Positions 1-7,081 of a stretch of 7,758 nucleotides of DNA are shown here, piece after piece (position 1 is the first letter of the stretch; each line of letters starts with the position of its first letter). The stretch lies in the NCBI GenBank assembly GCA_013375335.1, contig JABXJZ010000063.1, forward strand, positions 1 through 7,758. Reading direction: 5' to 3'. The notes under the pieces were generated by a model that saw nothing but the letters and a program-made list of their open reading frames with translations, was not told the origin of the DNA and did not search any database. This DNA comes from Desulfobacterales bacterium. GTDB lineage: Bacteria; Desulfobacterota; DSM-4660; Desulfatiglandales; B25-G16. The translations under genes were made by a program, and so were the position numbers.

Positions 1-2158
1 TGACAGGGACTCCGTCCGACCTGAAAATACCCGGCGGGGTTTCATTCTTAAACAGCATATACCGGTCCTTGCGGTCGTTCAGTTCATTGCAGATGCCATA
101 GCCGGGTTCCCTTCCCTCTACCAGGTTAACCAGTTCGTCTATTTCAAGAAAAAAAACATCCTCCCTTTCAGGGATCAATCCTCTTCTCTCCAGCCGTTTA
201 CCGAGCTCGAGTGCAGCCTGGCGAATACGCTGAAACACAATGACAGCATAGTGTTTCGGCGCTTCGCGCAGGGGCATATAGAGCTCTACCTTATGGGCTA
301 ACCAGCGCATGATAGGCCGTTTCCACAGGGGTGAGGCCGATATTGCATTCCTTAGTGACAATTCCCGTTTTTCTGCAAGGCGATTCATGCGGCTCGTTAA
401 TCTCTCCCTTTTTGGCATCCTCAACCCGGACCGGATTGCTTCTATGATCATTGTCGGGTCATCCGACCAGCGGCTGGAACCCAGATCGAACTCCATGGGG
501 CCACGGTGGCCGAAATTCTTGAGAAAGTTATGAAATCTCATAAGCCAGTCATTTCCACCTTCCTCTTCTTTGAGGGGCTGCACCAGTTGCCGTGTTGTGA
601 AGGAGCCAATAAAGAGTTCTCCGAAGGGCTCGGCAGCCTCAATCAGTGCATCTATTTCTATCGATATCTGTGTGGTCGGGCTTGCCGGGATGCCTGTGCC
701 CAACAACTGCAAGGCTTCCGGGTGATTCTTAAAAGCTCTTTTAGCTGCAAGATAAACAGCCATTGCCACTAATTCCATTTGCAGGCCATAGAGCAATCTA
801 CTGCATTCCGGCCGCTCCCACAGGTTAAATTCATCGACCAGTTCCTGATCGGTCATGATGGTGATATCCTTCCGCTGTGCAATGGCCCTACTGTCCTCTT
901 CCAGTACCCTCATAGATTTCCCGGGATTCAGCCACCGGAGCATTCTCAAGAAGCTTATGCAGCTTGCCTTGAGTATGGAGAAAAACAGATAGAACCATGA
1001 ACCCGCGAATTTGCGGGGGCACAGTATAGAGTTTTTCTCAAGATATTTGAGAGTGTCACCTGCACGGGTGTCCATGGTAGAAACAAGGAGAGTTGTTAAT
1101 GGTCCGATGACAGGGGCTGCCAGCATGGCATTCATATTGAAGTAAATTCGTCCATGGATCAGATCCAGTGCGGCAAGATAGGGAACTATACGGGATCTTT
1201 TAGAAACTCCGGTGAGGTGCCGGCTAATTACCGGGAGCAACTTATCCCGCCAGAAGGTCCAGGTAAAGGGGAATAAAGGCTCCGGCATGGTTTCCCTCAC
1301 ATTCCAGTTAGACCAGACAGTCACAGGTCCGTCATCAGCTTCTGGGAAGGAACGCTGTATGATATAGTTGATCGGGGTAACAGTTGCCGTAACAGGGCGT
1401 GCTTGGAGCCACCAAATATCCCTGTTCCCATCTACGGCCCATTCGATATCCAGTTGCTGCCCGAATCCCCCTTCCAGCTCTTTCGCCTGTGCGGCCATGA
1501 ATTTGATCTCTTCAAGGGATATGAAGTCTGCCTCTTTCTCTACCGGGATTTCCCACTCCCCTGTGCCTGAACGGTACACCCGGAAACGTTCCGGCCCGAT
1601 TTGTCCTGAGACCGTTTTGTCGCCCATACCTGCCACAGCTTCTATCACCACGGCGTGGTCTTTGCCTGTAGGATCACAGGTAAAACAAACACCGGCCGCC
1701 TTTGCTGCCACTTGGCTCTGCACGACTAATCCCACTGGTATGGAAGACTGCGAGCTGGCATAGTTTTTAACTCTTTCACTATCTCCCGATTCGATGCAGC
1801 GGTCTGCAGCAGATAATGCTTCTTTTACAGTAACAATACCGAGAACTGTTTCAAACATACCAGCAAAGGATTTCTTAGCAGAATCTTCACCCAATGCAGA
1901 AGACCTGATCACAATCGGACCCTTATACAGCAGCTCCCTGACTTCATCGATGAATTTGTTTCTAGTTTCTATGGGCCACTGCTCCGTAGGAATTCGTGCT
2001 GCAGAGACAGCGAAACCGCCCGGAACCCGTACGCCCAGGGAGATTAAGCGAGCCAGGCCGCACGCCTTTCCTCCAAAAATTGGATTCATTTCCGGTGTCA
2101 GTCTGTCCAGGTTGACAATCTCAAGAGGACCTTGTTGCTTTATATCCTTAGTCGCCAC
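1..2158 (-). CDS. PEP/pyruvate-binding dikinase-family protein (rifampicin phosphotransferase-like), N-terminal 719 residues, partial
   Basis: Seen: an open frame on the minus strand from GTG (2158-2156) to the left edge with no stop in 719 codons; an in-frame TAA at 2170-2168 limits how far upstream the start can lie. The Shine-Dalgarno is weak. Residues about 12-257 form the ATP-grasp nucleotide-binding domain of the PPDK/PEP synthase family: GGKACGL with K31, VIRSSALGEDS with R85, and IEW...LQARPVT with E239, Q252 and R254. The middle region carries GHRGPMEFDL at 550-559 and EDVFFL at 666-671, landmarks of the rifampicin phosphotransferase-type layout rather than of classical PEP synthase. 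The swivelling phospho-histidine domain expected next lies beyond the edge. Known: these enzymes split ATP to AMP and Pi and pass the beta phosphate through a histidine to an acceptor. The acceptor here is unknown; antibiotic inactivation should not be assumed. K31 to R85 looks shorter than usual, and 384-404 is a strongly hydrophobic stretch. The gene is divergent from the transporter gene. Confidence 0.85.
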   Translation of the reverse strand, partial: MATKDIKQQGPLEIVNLDRLTPEMNPIFGGKACGLARLISLGVRVPGGFAVSAARIPTEQWPIETRNKFIDEVRELLYKGPIVIRSSALGEDSAKKSFAGMFETVLGIVTVKEALSAADRCIESGDSERVKNYASSQSSIPVGLVVQSQVAAKAAGVCFTCDPTGKDHAVVIEAVAGMGDKTVSGQIGPERFRVYRSGTGEWEIPVEKEADFISLEEIKFMAAQAKELEGGFGQQLDIEWAVDGNRDIWWLQARPVTATVTPINYIIQRSFPEADDGPVTVWSNWNVRETMPEPLFPFTWTFWRDKLLPVISRHLTGVSKRSRIVPYLAALDLIHGRIYFNMNAMLAAPVIGPLTTLLVSTMDTRAGDTLKYLEKNSILCPRKFAGSWFYLFFSILKASCISFLRMLRWLNPGKSMRVLEEDSRAIAQRKDITIMTDQELVDEFNLWERPECSRLLYGLQMELVAMAVYLAAKRAFKNHPEALQLLGTGIPASPTTQISIEIDALIEAAEPFGELFIGSFTTRQLVQPLKEEEGGNDWLMRFHNFLKNFGHRGPMEFDLGSSRWSDDPTMIIEAIRSGLRMPKRERLTSRMNRLAEKRELSLRNAISASPLWKRPIMRWLAHKVELYMPLREAPKHYAVIVFQRIRQAALELGKRLERRGLIPEREDVFFLEIDELVNLVEGREPGYGICNELNDRKDRYMLFKNETPPGIFRSDGVPV

Positions 2159-2519
2159 AATGTTTTCTTATCATAAATATCTAAATTTTTCAATTACTTG
2201 ATAAGAAGACCCTCTTTCAAGTAGGCGGTATATCAGGGAAAATTCAATTGTGTATTGGGACACATCACATGACTTATGTCGTGGGCCAGCACTGCTTTTG
2301 AGGTGGCTGAAGTCGGAAAGTATTGTGAGCCTCTTCTCAAAGCGGCCGATTTTCCTTGACTTTGAGATCTCTTTACCTTTTCATCACCTAAAGCCTTCTC
2401 TTCAATCCATTACCCTCCACTCCCGGCGGAAAGAATGGTCAGGGAGCATTGATCTCGCTCCTACGATGTAATTGAGTTAATCAGCTTGGAGCTCATGATC
2501 TGGCAGGGAGGTCAGGGCA
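2159..2519. other. Divergent intergenic region between the dikinase-family gene and the transporter gene
   Basis: About 360 bases with no convincing gene. The part next to the minus-strand gene (about 2160-2220) is AT-rich and probably holds its promoter, though no good -35/-10 pair could be fixed. An open frame at 2250-2471 encodes 73 residues with no recognisable motif and no clear ribosome site, and is taken as chance. The right end holds the transporter's strong Shine-Dalgarno (GGGAGGT, 2506-2512). Confidence 0.6.
2356..2384 (+). promoter_or_regulatory. Possible sigma-70 promoter for the transporter gene
   Basis: TTGACT (2356-2361, five of six consensus bases) is followed after 17 bases by TTTCAT (2379-2384, four of six). 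It would give a leader of about 130 bases before the ATG at 2520. The match is moderate, and comparable pairs arise by chance in a region this long. Confidence 0.2.
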
Positions 2520-3983
2520 ATGACATTAGAACGGGGAAATAGAAGCAAGAGATTTTCCTTTCCAGAGCCTGACAAGGTTTTCGCAGCACAGTTTTCGGTG
2601 AGGAAGTTTTTGAGATGTATGGCGTTCTTCGGGCCGGCGGCCATAGTAGCTTCAGTTTCCGTGGGAGCGGGGGAAACGGTGCTGGCAGTGCGTACAGGGG
2701 CGTGGTCAGGCTATGGGCTCTTGTGGCTGGTGCTACTGGCCTGTCTGACCAAGAACCTATTCCTGGAGTATGGCATTGGCCGCTACACCGTGATTACAGG
2801 TGAGTTCTTGGGCGATGCCTGGGCCCGCATGCCCGGGCCCAGAGGATGGTTTCTCTGGTTCATCCTCATTATAGGTTGGATGATGGCACCCTTCTTCGTG
2901 TCGGCCATTGCCGGGGCTTGTGGGGGCCTCATGGCGACGATTTTCGGTTTCGGCGACCCCAGATTATGGGGCACGCTCTTTGCGGTAGGTGCCATCGGCC
3001 TTGGCATCGGCGCCAGCTTCACCAGACTGGAGCAACAGCAAATCATCATCTGCGGGGTGTTAGTCCTGGGTACACTGATCGGTGGACTAATAAGCTCCCC
3101 CTCCCTCCTGGAGTTACTGAAGGGGGCCTTCTCCTTCGGCCTCGTTCCACCCTACCCCGACTGGGTGCAGGCTGACCCCAACTTCGTGGCGCGCTCCAAG
3201 CCACTAGAGCTCGCCACCGTGTTCGGATACATTGGTGGGAGCATGAGCCTATACGTAGTCTATGCGCACTGGGCGGCACTCCATGGATGGGGGATGAGCA
3301 GCTCACCGCACATAGAGGAGATAAGGGATTTTGCACGATATGAAGGTCCAGTTTACCTTTCCGACGAAAAGGAGGAAGTACACAAGGCCAATATACACCT
3401 CACGCCGATCCGCTGGGATATTGGACTGGGGGCCTTCGTGCTCTTCTTTGTCAGCTGTGCCTTTCTGATTGCGGGAGCGGCCGTGCTTCATCCTCGCCAT
3501 TTGCTCCCTGGGGGCTTCATCTTGCTATCACATCAGAAGGCAATATGGGAACAACTCAGCCCTTTCATGGTTCCAGTATATTACGTTACTGTCCTGGCTG
3601 CCCTGTGGGGCACTCTTTATGCTATCCCAGAGCTCTACGCCAGGATCAGTCACGAGTTCTTAGGCGCCCTCTTTGCTGCAGTCCGGCGAACGGCTTACCG
3701 AAAGGTTTTCCTGTGTGTAGGTACTTATGTCGGGGCCGTGTCCATATTCGTGATGTGGAGTGGGATGAAACCGGTCACAATGATGGATATTGCTGCCATG
3801 ATCTCCACCAATATAGGGATCATGCTGGTCTGTTATGGGACTCTGTGGTTAAACTCATCATTGCCCAGAGAGTACCGCATGGGGAAATCGACCTTGGTGG
3901 GAGTAATCATCACTGCCGCCATCCTGACTCTCGTTTCCGCAATATCGGTAACTCAGATGTGGGCCAAGTACATTGGGCACTGA
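2520..3983 (+). CDS. Divergent Nramp-family membrane transporter lacking the canonical metal-binding motifs
   Basis: Seen: 487 residues with about eleven hydrophobic segments. The ATG follows GGAGGT by seven bases, an excellent ribosome site. Residues 38-69 (GPAAIVAS...GYGLLW) align with the first helix of Nramp transporters. A broken sixth helix is apparent near 232-253, and long soluble loops lie around 205-230 and 255-300. Known: canonical Nramp proteins import divalent metals such as Mn2+ or Fe2+ with protons, using a DPGN motif in helix 1 and an MPH motif in helix 6. Here the DPGN position reads GAGE (49-52) and the MPH region reads GGSM (239-242), so both metal-ligand sites are changed. 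This places it in the divergent Nramp-related group often labelled simply Nramp family transporter. The substrate is unknown; Mn/Fe transport should not be assumed. It probably forms a single-gene unit, since a hairpin terminator follows 19 bases after the stop and the gene to its left is divergent. Confidence 0.85.
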   Translation: MTLERGNRSKRFSFPEPDKVFAAQFSVRKFLRCMAFFGPAAIVASVSVGAGETVLAVRTGAWSGYGLLWLVLLACLTKNLFLEYGIGRYTVITGEFLGDAWARMPGPRGWFLWFILIIGWMMAPFFVSAIAGACGGLMATIFGFGDPRLWGTLFAVGAIGLGIGASFTRLEQQQIIICGVLVLGTLIGGLISSPSLLELLKGAFSFGLVPPYPDWVQADPNFVARSKPLELATVFGYIGGSMSLYVVYAHWAALHGWGMSSSPHIEEIRDFARYEGPVYLSDEKEEVHKANIHLTPIRWDIGLGAFVLFFVSCAFLIAGAAVLHPRHLLPGGFILLSHQKAIWEQLSPFMVPVYYVTVLAALWGTLYAIPELYARISHEFLGALFAAVRRTAYRKVFLCVGTYVGAVSIFVMWSGMKPVTMMDIAAMISTNIGIMLVCYGTLWLNSSLPREYRMGKSTLVGVIITAAILTLVSAISVTQMWAKYIGH

Positions 3984-4002
3984 CTCTCCATACAGTCAAG
4001 AT

Positions 4003-4036
4003 CCCCGCCCGTCCGGGCGGGGCATCCTGGCGTTTT
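4003..4036 (+). terminator. GC-rich hairpin terminator after the transporter gene
   Basis: CCCCGCCCG (4003-4011) and CGGGCGGGG (4014-4022) form a perfect 9-bp stem. The arm flanks GAT and ATC could lengthen it with one bulged base. The tail is imperfect: the only T run is TTTT at 4033-4036, so it may work partly as an RNA-stabilising stem. It starts 19 bases past the transporter stop. Confidence 0.6.
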
Positions 4037-4047
4037 CAGTGAGGATG
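4023..4047 (+). repeat. Inverted repeat (stem-loop) just after the terminator hairpin
   Basis: CATCCT (4023-4028) and AGGATG (4042-4047) are perfect complements separated by a 13-base loop that contains the TTTT run. It abuts the GC hairpin, giving two stacked stem-loops. Function is unknown. Confidence 0.4.
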
Positions 4048-4088
4048 GAAAGAGCGACCCACAAGGAACATTGATTTGCCAAGAGAGG

Positions 4089-4137
4089 CCTGCACAGAGA
4101 TCGGGTGCAAGGACCGAAAAATCCAAAAACGTGCAGG
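4089..4137 (+). repeat. Long-range inverted repeat in the region upstream of selB
   Basis: CCTGCAC (4089-4095) pairs perfectly with GTGCAGG (4131-4137). The 35-base interior contains a smaller possible stem, TCGG (4101-4104) with CCGA (4114-4117). The fold could be an RNA element if this part is transcribed, for instance by read-through from the transporter gene. No known riboswitch or RNA family was recognised. Confidence 0.35.
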
Positions 4138-4159
4138 ATTGTATGGTATCGCCATTTTG

Positions 4160-4230
4160 GGACCGGTCCTGAGAGCCAAAGCTGAGTAGAGCTCAATTGA
4201 GAATCGAACTCCTTTAGCTTCTAAAGCTGA
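4160..4230 (+). promoter_or_regulatory. Probable selB promoter region with clustered palindromes
   Basis: TTGAGA (4197-4202, five of six) and TCTAAA (4220-4225, four of six) are 17 bases apart, and would start transcription about 35 bases before the selB GTG. Around them lie a perfect palindrome GGACCGGTCC (4160-4169), a perfect palindrome CTCAATTGAG (4192-4201) overlapping the -35, a hairpin CTTTAG/CTAAAG (4212-4217 and 4221-4226) overlapping the -10, and two copies of AAAGCTGA (4178-4185 and 4223-4230). The density suggests operator sites, but no regulator can be named. Confidence 0.35.
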
Positions 4231-4265
4231 ATTGGGAGAGATAAGGGAACCTACGAGAGGAAATC

Positions 4266-6170
4266 GTGAAGCAGATTATCCTTGGTACAGCGGGCCACAT
4301 AGACCACGGTAAGACAGCCCTTGTCAAGGCCCTGACGGGCATAGACACAGACAGGCTCAAAGAAGAGAAAGAGAGGGGAATAACGATTGAGCTGGGTTTC
4401 GCTCATCTCAAGCTACCAAGCGGGCTCACTATTGGGATTGTGGATGTACCCGGTCATGAAAAATTCGTTAAGAATATGGTCGCCGGTTCAACCGGAATAG
4501 ATCTAGTAGCCCTCATCATCGCAGCTGATGAGGGGGTTATGCCCCAGACAAGGGAGCACCTGGAGATCTGTTCACTCCTCAATATCAAGCAGGGCCTGGT
4601 CATAGTAACCAAGATAGATCTTGTGGATAAGGAGTGGCTTAACCTGGTCAGGGACGACGTCACCTCATTTCTCAGAGGTACCTTCCTGCACCATGCGCCT
4701 ATCGTGGAGGTATCCTCGGAAACCGGAGAGGGGATTGTAGAATTGATACAAACCCTGGATGAACTGACTAGAGAAGTTTCTGAGAGAGACCCCGGGAATT
4801 TCTTCAGGCTCCCCACAGACAGGGTCTTTACCATGAGGGGCTTCGGAACGGTTGTCACAGGCACAACCATCTCAGGGCATATCGGTGTTGGCAGTGAGGT
4901 AACCATCTATCCAAAGGGGATAAGGAGCAAGGTGAGGGGAATCCAGGTGCATCATCAGGATGTACCGTTGGTCAAAGCGGGAATGAGGACCGCCATAAAC
5001 CTCCAAGGAGTGGAAAAAAAGGCCATCGCCAGGGGAGACGTAGTTGCCGACAAGGATTCCCTTAAATCCACCTATATGGTTGATACTGTACTGGAATATC
5101 TGGATAGTGCACCTAAAACGCTCAAGAACAGGACCAGGGTCAGGTTTCACTGTGGCACCTCCGAGATAATCGCCACGGTTATCCTCTTAGACAGAGACAC
5201 CCTATCTCCAGGCAATCAGTGCTTTGCACAATTTCGTCTGGAAAGGCCCGCTGTGGTGCTTTCAAGGGATCGATTTGTCATCCGAAGTTACTCACCAATA
5301 AGGACTATCGGCGGCGGCTATATCCTAAACCCCCTTCCATTAAGGAAGAAGAGGTTCTCAAAGGATGTCTTGGAGGAGCTCAATACTCTAGACAAGGGAT
5401 CTGACCAGGCCATTGTCGAGCAGCATATCAAAGGCAGTCACCTCAAGGGATTGAGCAAGACCGAGCTCTCCTTTCTCACCAATCTCAGCAAAAAGGATCT
5501 TGGCAAGATAGTCACCAGTCTCCTTTCGGACAATCTTATCTTCAATGTGGACACGGAGAATGAGACATTTATACATGCTGGGTCTTACATCAAGGCAAAA
5601 GAGGAGATCATAGCCATCCTTGCCGACTACCATAGGCGTTTCCCCTTAAAAGAGGGGATAGTCAAGGAGGAGTTGCGATCTAAGCTAGCTTCTAACATAG
5701 GGGAGAAACTCTTTAACCACGTACTCAATGCCCTGATACAAGACACCCTCGTTGTAAGGGAAAAGGATATCATCAGGGCCAAGGATCATCGGGTTAAGCT
5801 CCCCCGGGATCAGGAAGAGCTGCGGAATCGGATCGATCAAATCTACCTCAAGGGGGGTCTCGAGCCCCCGTACTTTAAGGATCTTGGTCACGATATAACG
5901 GAAAGGGGTGGAAGGGATTTGCTGGAGATTATGGTGAAGGAGGGAACCCTTATCAAGGTGAAGGAGGATCTCTATTTCCATAAAAAGGCGATCGAAGAGC
6001 TGAAGAAAAGGCTTGTCGGTTTCATAAAGGAGAAAGGTGAGATAACCACACCTGAGTTAAAGAAACTCACCGGTATCTCAAGAAAATATACCATCCCCCT
6101 CATAGAATATTTTGACAAGATCCAGCTGACAGTCAGGGTAGGAGACAGCAGGCTGCTCAGGAAGAGATAG
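4266..6170 (+). CDS. selB: Selenocysteine-specific elongation factor SelB
   Basis: SelB is a cytoplasmic GTPase that delivers selenocysteinyl-tRNA to UGA codons marked by a SECIS hairpin in the mRNA. Seen: 634 residues, close to the usual family length. The GTP-binding domain has the P-loop GHIDHGKT (10-17), switch region RGITIELGF (37-45), DVPGH (60-64) and TKID (115-118), the SelB variant of NKxD. The EF-Tu-like domains II and III run to about residue 340 (RGFGTVVTGT and similar motifs). The remainder, to 634, is the winged-helix tail that reads the SECIS. Its last wing, about 582-634, holds the conserved ISRKYTIPLIEYFD segment. The GTG start has GAGAGGA (4255-4261) just upstream. The gene is intact. 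SelA and tRNA-Sec genes are not in the window, although selA often lies next to selB. Its presence implies that the organism makes selenoproteins. Confidence 0.97.
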   Translation: MKQIILGTAGHIDHGKTALVKALTGIDTDRLKEEKERGITIELGFAHLKLPSGLTIGIVDVPGHEKFVKNMVAGSTGIDLVALIIAADEGVMPQTREHLEICSLLNIKQGLVIVTKIDLVDKEWLNLVRDDVTSFLRGTFLHHAPIVEVSSETGEGIVELIQTLDELTREVSERDPGNFFRLPTDRVFTMRGFGTVVTGTTISGHIGVGSEVTIYPKGIRSKVRGIQVHHQDVPLVKAGMRTAINLQGVEKKAIARGDVVADKDSLKSTYMVDTVLEYLDSAPKTLKNRTRVRFHCGTSEIIATVILLDRDTLSPGNQCFAQFRLERPAVVLSRDRFVIRSYSPIRTIGGGYILNPLPLRKKRFSKDVLEELNTLDKGSDQAIVEQHIKGSHLKGLSKTELSFLTNLSKKDLGKIVTSLLSDNLIFNVDTENETFIHAGSYIKAKEEIIAILADYHRRFPLKEGIVKEELRSKLASNIGEKLFNHVLNALIQDTLVVREKDIIRAKDHRVKLPRDQEELRNRIDQIYLKGGLEPPYFKDLGHDITERGGRDLLEIMVKEGTLIKVKEDLYFHKKAIEELKKRLVGFIKEKGEITTPELKKLTGISRKYTIPLIEYFDKIQLTVRVGDSRLLRKR

Positions 6171-6188
6171 CAGCCGAGTAAAATTTTC
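6151..6188 (+). terminator. Weak hairpin terminator overlapping the selB stop codon
   Basis: GGCTGCT (6151-6157) and AGCAGCC (6169-6175) form a perfect 7-bp stem with an 11-base loop that spans the end of selB. A short TTTT run (6185-6188) follows nine bases later. The distance makes it a doubtful intrinsic terminator, and the stem may be partly coincidental because one arm is coding sequence. Confidence 0.3.
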
Positions 6189-6202
6189 CCACCACTTTTT
6201 CC

Positions 6203-6231
6203 TTGACATGCCTCACAAGGTATCCTATATA
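6203..6231 (+). promoter_or_regulatory. Sigma-70 promoter of the IclR-family gene
   Basis: A perfect -35 TTGACA (6203-6208) is followed by a 17-base spacer and TATATA (6226-6231, four of six). Transcription should start near 6238, about 35 bases before the chosen ATG. This is the best promoter in the window and shows that the IclR gene is transcribed independently of selB. Confidence 0.75.
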
Positions 6232-6254
6232 GAAAATTGTTTTTTTCTATAGAG
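6225..6254. promoter_or_regulatory. Palindromic operator over the IclR-gene promoter
   Basis: The left arm CTATATAGAAAA (6225-6236) and right arm TTTTCTATAGAG (6243-6254) are inverted copies with one mismatched pair. The inner nine pairs are perfect and the arms are separated by six bases. The site covers the -10 and the predicted start point, so a protein bound there should block transcription. Known: IclR regulators bind palindromes near their own promoters and often repress themselves. That this palindrome binds the adjacent IclR protein is inference. Confidence 0.6.
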
Positions 6255-6272
6255 AACAAAACCCCACCAAAG

Positions 6273-7031
6273 ATGAAGGCAGTATATAAAACCGTTCCGG
6301 CCCTTGAGAAGTGCTTTCAGATCTTGGATCTCTTTGCCAGATCAAGGAGGCCGCTGGGTATCAGTGAAATAGCTAACCGCCTCAACTATCATAAGAGCAC
6401 CGTCTTCAACATAGTGTATACCCTCAGTAACTTGGGGATTTTGGAGAACGGTTACCGGAACAAGTTTACCTTAGGTACACAGCTCTATGTCCTTGGAAAG
6501 GCAGCGGGTAGGGAATCCGAACTCATACATACGGTGAGGCCATATCTGGAGGAGATAAGGGAGAAGACAAAGCTGACGGCATTTTTGGGCATCCTTTCCA
6601 AAGGCAGGGTAGTGATTGTAGACAAGGTTGACTCCCCTTACGGAATCAGGGTGAGCTCCGAGGTCGGGCTCAGTATCCCCCTTCTCGCCGGGGCGACGGG
6701 GAAGGTATTCTTGTCCCAGATGTCCGATGATGAAGTTGATAGGGTTCTATCCCAGAGGGAGATGAAAAAATACACTGCCTCTACCTGTAGCGATACAACG
6801 GGATTTAAGCAGATGATAAAGGAGGCCCGCGAGCACGGTGTGGCCATTGACAAAGAGGAGTATATTGAGGGTATCAGGGCTATAGCTATTCCCTTAAGGA
6901 TCAGCAGGGGCAAGCTTTTGGCCGCCATATGGGTTGTAGGGTTGAACAGTCAACTTACCGATGACCTTATTCCAGGATACTCCCTATTGCTAAGGGAGAT
7001 GGGTGCTGAAATCGAGGCCCATTTTGTATAG
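6273..7031 (+). CDS. IclR-family transcriptional regulator
   Basis: Seen: 252 residues from ATG 6273, the usual IclR length. The N-terminal winged helix-turn-helix spans about residues 7-70, with GISEIANRL (29-37) as the scaffold helix and HKSTVFNIVYTL (40-51) as the recognition helix. The effector-binding domain follows, with the family motifs GATGKVFLS and DKEEYIEGIRAIAIPL. Known: IclR regulators sense small metabolites, often aromatic or carboxylic acids, and act as repressors or activators. The effector cannot be told from the sequence. A longer reading from TTG 6237 is possible but begins inside the operator and at the predicted transcript start, so the ATG was chosen even though its ribosome site is weak. 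The strong promoter and palindrome just upstream suggest autoregulation. The zinc-ribbon and AOR genes directly downstream are the natural candidate targets (inference). Confidence 0.9.
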   Translation: MKAVYKTVPALEKCFQILDLFARSRRPLGISEIANRLNYHKSTVFNIVYTLSNLGILENGYRNKFTLGTQLYVLGKAAGRESELIHTVRPYLEEIREKTKLTAFLGILSKGRVVIVDKVDSPYGIRVSSEVGLSIPLLAGATGKVFLSQMSDDEVDRVLSQREMKKYTASTCSDTTGFKQMIKEAREHGVAIDKEEYIEGIRAIAIPLRISRGKLLAAIWVVGLNSQLTDDLIPGYSLLLREMGAEIEAHFV

Positions 7032-7056
7032 ATGCCCATGAGGCTATCTCTATACT
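7026..7056 (+). promoter_or_regulatory. Candidate second operator and -10 in front of the zinc-ribbon/AOR genes
   Basis: GTATAGA (7026-7032) and TCTATAC (7049-7055) are perfect inverted repeats 16 bases apart, starting over the IclR stop codon. They share the TATAGA/TCTATA core with the palindrome in the IclR promoter. TATACT (7051-7056) matches five of six -10 bases and would start transcription about 20 bases before the next ATG. No -35 is present at 17 bases, which would suit activator-dependent control. It could instead be a simple RNA hairpin. Confidence 0.35.
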
Positions 7057-7081
7057 GGGATGAAGAAAAGGGAGGTATTCA

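Noticed and set aside
309..2201. Several plus-strand open frames of 70-135 residues
   Set aside because: They lie antisense within the continuous minus-strand dikinase-family gene, which has clear family motifs throughout.
2250..2471. 73-residue plus-strand open frame in the divergent intergenic region
   Set aside because: No motif, no clear ribosome site and an unusual composition; best explained as chance.
2472..2499. TTGAGT/CATGAT pair as a promoter close to the transporter start
   Set aside because: Both hexamers are four of six with a 16-base spacer, and the transcript would begin inside the Shine-Dalgarno sequence.
3981..4170. TGA of the transporter as a selenocysteine codon with read-through past a SECIS-like hairpin
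   Set aside because: The frame stays open to about 4170 and a hairpin follows at a suitable distance, but the extension shows no recognisable protein sequence and the transporter already has a full-length fold. The hairpin is better read as a terminator.
3996..4196. 66-residue minus-strand open frame between the transporter and selB
   Set aside because: It runs through the GC hairpin and repeat region and has no family resemblance or ribosome site support.
4199..4212. tRNA T-arm-like sequence on the minus strand (GGAGTTCGATTCTC)
   Set aside because: Only three stem pairs form, and no acceptor stem, D-arm or normal anticodon loop could be built around it. The neighbouring hairpin has a three-base loop.
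6237..6272. TTG start giving the IclR regulator 12 extra N-terminal residues
   Set aside because: The TTG lies inside the palindrome and at the predicted transcript start, with no ribosome site. Homology to IclR proteins begins after the ATG at 6273.
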